DNA from: Rhynchonema sp. JSB1_4
Taxonomy: Eukaryota > Nematoda > Chromadorea > Monhysterida > Xyalidae
Direction: 5' to 3'
DNA length: 64,000 nucleotides
Assembly (NCBI GenBank): GCA_030248065.1
Contig: JASAMV010006193.1
Coordinates: forward strand, 1-64,000
Positions 60,770-64,000 of the stretch are shown piece after piece. The first letter of the stretch is position 1. Every line of letters starts with the position of its first letter. A model generated the notes under the pieces. The model searched no databases, was not told the DNA's origin, and worked only from the letters and a program-made list of their open reading frames with translations. Both the position numbers and the translations under genes were made by a program.

Positions 60770-63700
60770 CTAGATGGGCATCTTATTTCCCTGCAGACTG
60801 ATTTTGACGGCCCTGTCTGCACCGCTGGTCTGAGTCCGGGTCTTGTATTGACGTATTGCTTTGTTGAGTCGGGCTGCGGCCGTACTTTTTGATTCCTGAA
60901 AGTGAGCAGCAGCACGAATATTTTATCCCTTTCAGGGCATGAATGCGCAAACCGAAGTCGCCATGTGCACATAAGAGATTGCGCTTCATTAGGTGCAGCC
61001 AACGGTAGAAAGAAAGTTATGAGCGGAACCCAATAACAGTTCGAATCTTTTTGGGCCACGGGAAGCATTAATGAGTAGTTCAAGAACTATTCAATGGTTT
61101 TGTTTAATTTGAGCAAACCAGCCGCAAAGTCTACGTCCAGATTAAAAAGGCGCAATGACCTGCGCTTTATGAGCTATTACGCAGATTAACCTTTTTGAAG
61201 CCCGAATCGGCCGACACAGCGACGGTAGGTCGGACGACGTAATCTTTCTTGGAAGGCATCGGCACACGTGCACGCGGACACCAACCTGAACGAATGGGGA
61301 AATGTTTGAAAAGAAAACGGAGTAAACTAAAGAAATAAAAAAACACGGGCATACCTTTATCTCCAGGACGGAGCGGGGTGTCATCGTCTTGTGACTGCCG
61401 ATTGCCGTGCGCCTCTTGGCTAGAATTTGGCAGATAAATTGGCAAATGTTTGCACAAAATATTAGATACAGTGCGCCCTCTTCATAGGACGTAATCGGAA
61501 CCAAACACGGAATTTTTGGTCGCTACGAACAACCTTGATTTGGAATTTTTCCATTTATATTCGTCACACCCGATACCTGGAAGTACCGTAAAAACCTAAA
61601 TAGAAGGGGGGGGGGCTCTATTAACTCACTGACCCCATTTTGGGGGGGCTCTATTACGAGGGGGGGGCTCTATTCCGGGGGGGCCTCTATTAATTCACTG
61701 ACCCGAACCTGAAAAATTGTTCCCAGAAATACCCCCAAAAACGGGTTTGAAAGGACGTTTTTTCGCTTGCAACCGCATTTATTCGTGTCTATTCGTCAAT
61801 AGGAGGCGTATTATGTGCTCTGAACAAACAACAAACGTGCATAAATGTACCTGTACACCACTATCAAGCCTTAATACACTACAGTATAGGGGGTGTTACT
61901 TTGGGGGGGGGCTCTATTCCGGGGGGCTCTATTAATTCACTGACCCCTTTTTGGGGGCTGTATTACGGGGGGGGGCTGTATTTAGGTTTTTACGGTACCC
62001 GACAACCGATATCTGAGAGAAAAAGCCGACACCGGACACCCGACAGTTCTAAAAATACCCGACACCCGACATCTAGTTTTTGGAACAAAAACAGACAAGA
62101 TTTGGCTCATTTTCATCATTAATGCAATTTTTGGCTCAAATTTACTGAATTTAAGTTTTTTCAAACGAAATAAACACGAAAATATCACATCCTGCGCCTT
62201 CGGAAACACTTGGTTTGAACAAAATTTTCTCTCAAAGTTCTTCTCTCAGCAAAACTGATGTTTTTTGAACCAAGTATCGGGTGTCGGGGCCCAAAAAACG
62301 CGACACCCGACATCTGGAGGCACCAGACACCTACACTTTTTTGGCACCCGACATCCCTCTAACCCTATTCGTTACGATATAGTCGTCACTAGCAGCTTAA
62401 CGACAAATTGGGGATTGAAATGTCGCTTATAGACATTCACTATATCGAGGACTGCACTACAGGGTCACTATCAACAGGGCACAAACTGTATAAACCAGAT
62501 AAGTAAGATATGATAAGAATAGACACGATAAGACAGTAAAATAAGACTGTACCTAAGCCTGCGTCTCTTAGCCATCGGCATGTGTTCATAGTCTCGTTCT
62601 TCGCGCTCCTTTCGCGTCAAAAGACGATAATCGGTGTCAAGATTGAAAATCGGTCGGGCCCAATCAGCTGAAAAACAAGGAATTTTTAAATTTTTAGTCA
62701 TTGGTAGATTTATGTAATCCTGACTGATGTCGTGGTGTAAAAGTACCACGCACAGATCAGTTTGCCAGCGATTAGACGATTCTGTTTGGTTTCCTTTGGG
62801 TGCTTGAACAGCAGCATCACAGTTTTTCCAATACCCGATTGACGAATGATCGACGCTTCGAGCCTTTTGTACTAAAAAGCAACACGTATAAACTGTTTGT
62901 CTGAAAATATTGAAACCAACAGAATACTACACAAACTTGTTGCAGTATTTTCAACAGTTCGGTGCGAATTTCGAGCGCCGGCAGACTTTTATCATCGAGC
63001 GGCGCCAGCCATTCGGACACCGCGTTCATGATACCCATGTCAAGTAGTGTTTCTTTGATGTCGGATCTGATTTCAAAAACAATTTTTGAAATATGAGAAC
63101 GAAATAGTAAGCAACAGAAAAAACCTTTACTTTTTCATCGTCAGTGTCACCATCGGCAACATCTTGCGTTTGTTGAACGCCGGCTGACGTTGCTTGCTCA
63201 GCTCACGATCTTGCTGAAATTGGGCAAGGGAAAAATAGAAAATAAGGACGAATTTTAAATGAGAAAATCAACCAACGGCAGCGGCATGCTTCATATTGTT
63301 GACGAATTCCCTCAACAGATCGTCCTGATCACCCAATAGTTCGTCAATACCCGCTTTCTTCATGCGCCGTCGATTCATGGACGCCTTTCGTTCCATCGAC
63401 TTCTGTTTCAGCATTGTGTCGAAGTCCCATTCGAAATCGCTGCAATAACGATTGTTGTATATCATAATATATATCATAAGACATAAGTGGAGCATCTTCA
63501 ACAGCGCAGAGAACAAACGTGGGCTATACACGTGATGGCAAAAGAACCTTGAATTTAGAGCATTATCATGAGTACAAAATGGTCAATCTAGCTGTTATGC
63601 TTTAAACCCAGTTTAAAAAAAGAAATTCAATCTGTTTTTTTAAAAAAAGAAGGAAAACAAAACCAACGGAGGTCGACGTTTTCCTGAATGCCGTTGGTCA

Positions 63701-64000
63701 ACGTCATCGTCCTCCCCTTCGTGCGTCGTTGTGATGTCCTCGCCGCCGGACTGAACAAAACGCAAAATATTCTCTCGTGTTTTGCTTCTTTATGACAAAG
63801 TGGATTTGCTGTTGATTTGTGGAGCAACAAATAACGAAGTCAACCACAAATATAAGCAAAAAAGTGGACTATTTTCGGACACGAGCGCCACAGTTCTGCA
63901 GATGCGATTATGCGGTTTTCCGTTGTCAGTACAACAGCATGGTCACAGTTTTCTCATACAGTATTCCAAAGTCACATAACAAGTACCCACCTTTTCCTTC
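60770..64000 (-). CDS. IWS1: IWS1/Spn1 transcription elongation factor (5' end beyond window)
   Basis: Exons: past 64000 to 63991, 63750-63668, 63439-63277, 63213-63131, 63066-62937, 62871-62754, 62667-62553, 61419-61355, 61285-61191 and 60895-60770 (stop TAG). All phases agree. IWS1 binds Spt6 on elongating RNA polymerase II and acts in histone modification and mRNA export. An acidic segment ([10 protein letters not shown]) is followed by [10 protein letters not shown] and then the conserved TFIIS-N-like helical domain: [44 protein letters not shown] and [17 protein letters not shown]. After this come [20 protein letters not shown] and the invariant tail [12 protein letters not shown]. Intron 61420-62552 is swollen by two transposons. 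Two donors are GTTGGT. Confidence 0.94.
61584..61997. mobile_element. TA-flanked MITE in an IWS1 intron
   Basis: The ends TA-CCGTAAAAACC and GGTTTTTACGG-TA enclose a close copy of 3654-4074 in the same orientation, with G runs of different length. It seems to have landed in a TACCCGACA site of a family G relic. Confidence 0.87.
61998..62367. mobile_element. Truncated family G element in an IWS1 intron
   Basis: CCCGACACCCGACATC repeats and the right end CCCTCTAACCCTA match 10742-11147. The left terminus is missing; the TA-MITE abuts it. Confidence 0.75.
62371..62462. repeat. Short pogo-like inverted relic
   Basis: Contains CACTATATCGAGGACTGCACT, the complement of a pogo/Tigger-like CAGTCCTCGATATAGTG terminus, with a weak partner near 62371. 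Decayed. Confidence 0.4.

Overview
This is a stretch of animal (metazoan) nuclear DNA, not bacterial or viral. Every confident gene is split by GT-AG introns, and the proteins are conserved eukaryotic ones: TRAPPC1, FIS1, PP1, a SoxB factor, glutamine synthetase, PKI, SLC22 and IWS1. Two interstitial arrays of degenerate TTAGGC units, the telomere hexamer known from nematodes, and a duplicated FIS1 (C. elegans also has two) hint at a nematode or a related small invertebrate. I hold that identification only loosely. 5' splice sites are unusually relaxed: GTTGGT is common, and two introns appear to begin with GCTAGT.

Layout. Positions 1-8,000 hold almost only transposon debris: non-autonomous DNA elements of about 310-450 bp with inverted ends and 8-bp target duplications (hAT-like), nested inside one another up to three levels deep, with a TA-flanked MITE family and fold-back elements. 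TRAPPC1 (+) runs from 8,076 to 12,267, and its 3.1-kb first intron is filled by another such nest. Two tandem FIS1 paralogs (-) lie at 12,531-13,383 and 13,838-15,797. Positions 15.8-19.4 kb hold repeats, a tRNA-like unit and a TTAGGC array. A PP1-type phosphatase (-) with a Gln/Lys-rich N-terminal extension occupies 19,388-22,056, with its first exon unresolved. A SoxB gene (+) occupies 23,662-26,105. Positions 26.1-37.2 kb contain no gene I can support.

Two tandem glutamine synthetase genes (-) lie at 37,197-40,291 and 42,223-45,071. They share eight internal exons of identical length, and both begin with a presequence that looks mitochondrial. Positions 45.1-50.9 kb hold repeats, a LINE-like trace and a G-free low-complexity tract. 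A PKI-like inhibitor of protein kinase A (+) starts at 50,926. A giant near-perfect palindrome lies at 53,275-54,365. An SLC22 organic-ion transporter (-) occupies 54,754-58,796. IWS1/Spn1 (-) runs from 60,770 off the right edge.

The genes do not form a pathway; they are ordinary housekeeping and regulatory genes. The unusual content is the structure of the mobile elements, the two tandem duplications and the splice-site usage. All exon maps were built by hand from reading-frame continuity, splice dinucleotides and remembered family sequences. No alignment or database search was run.
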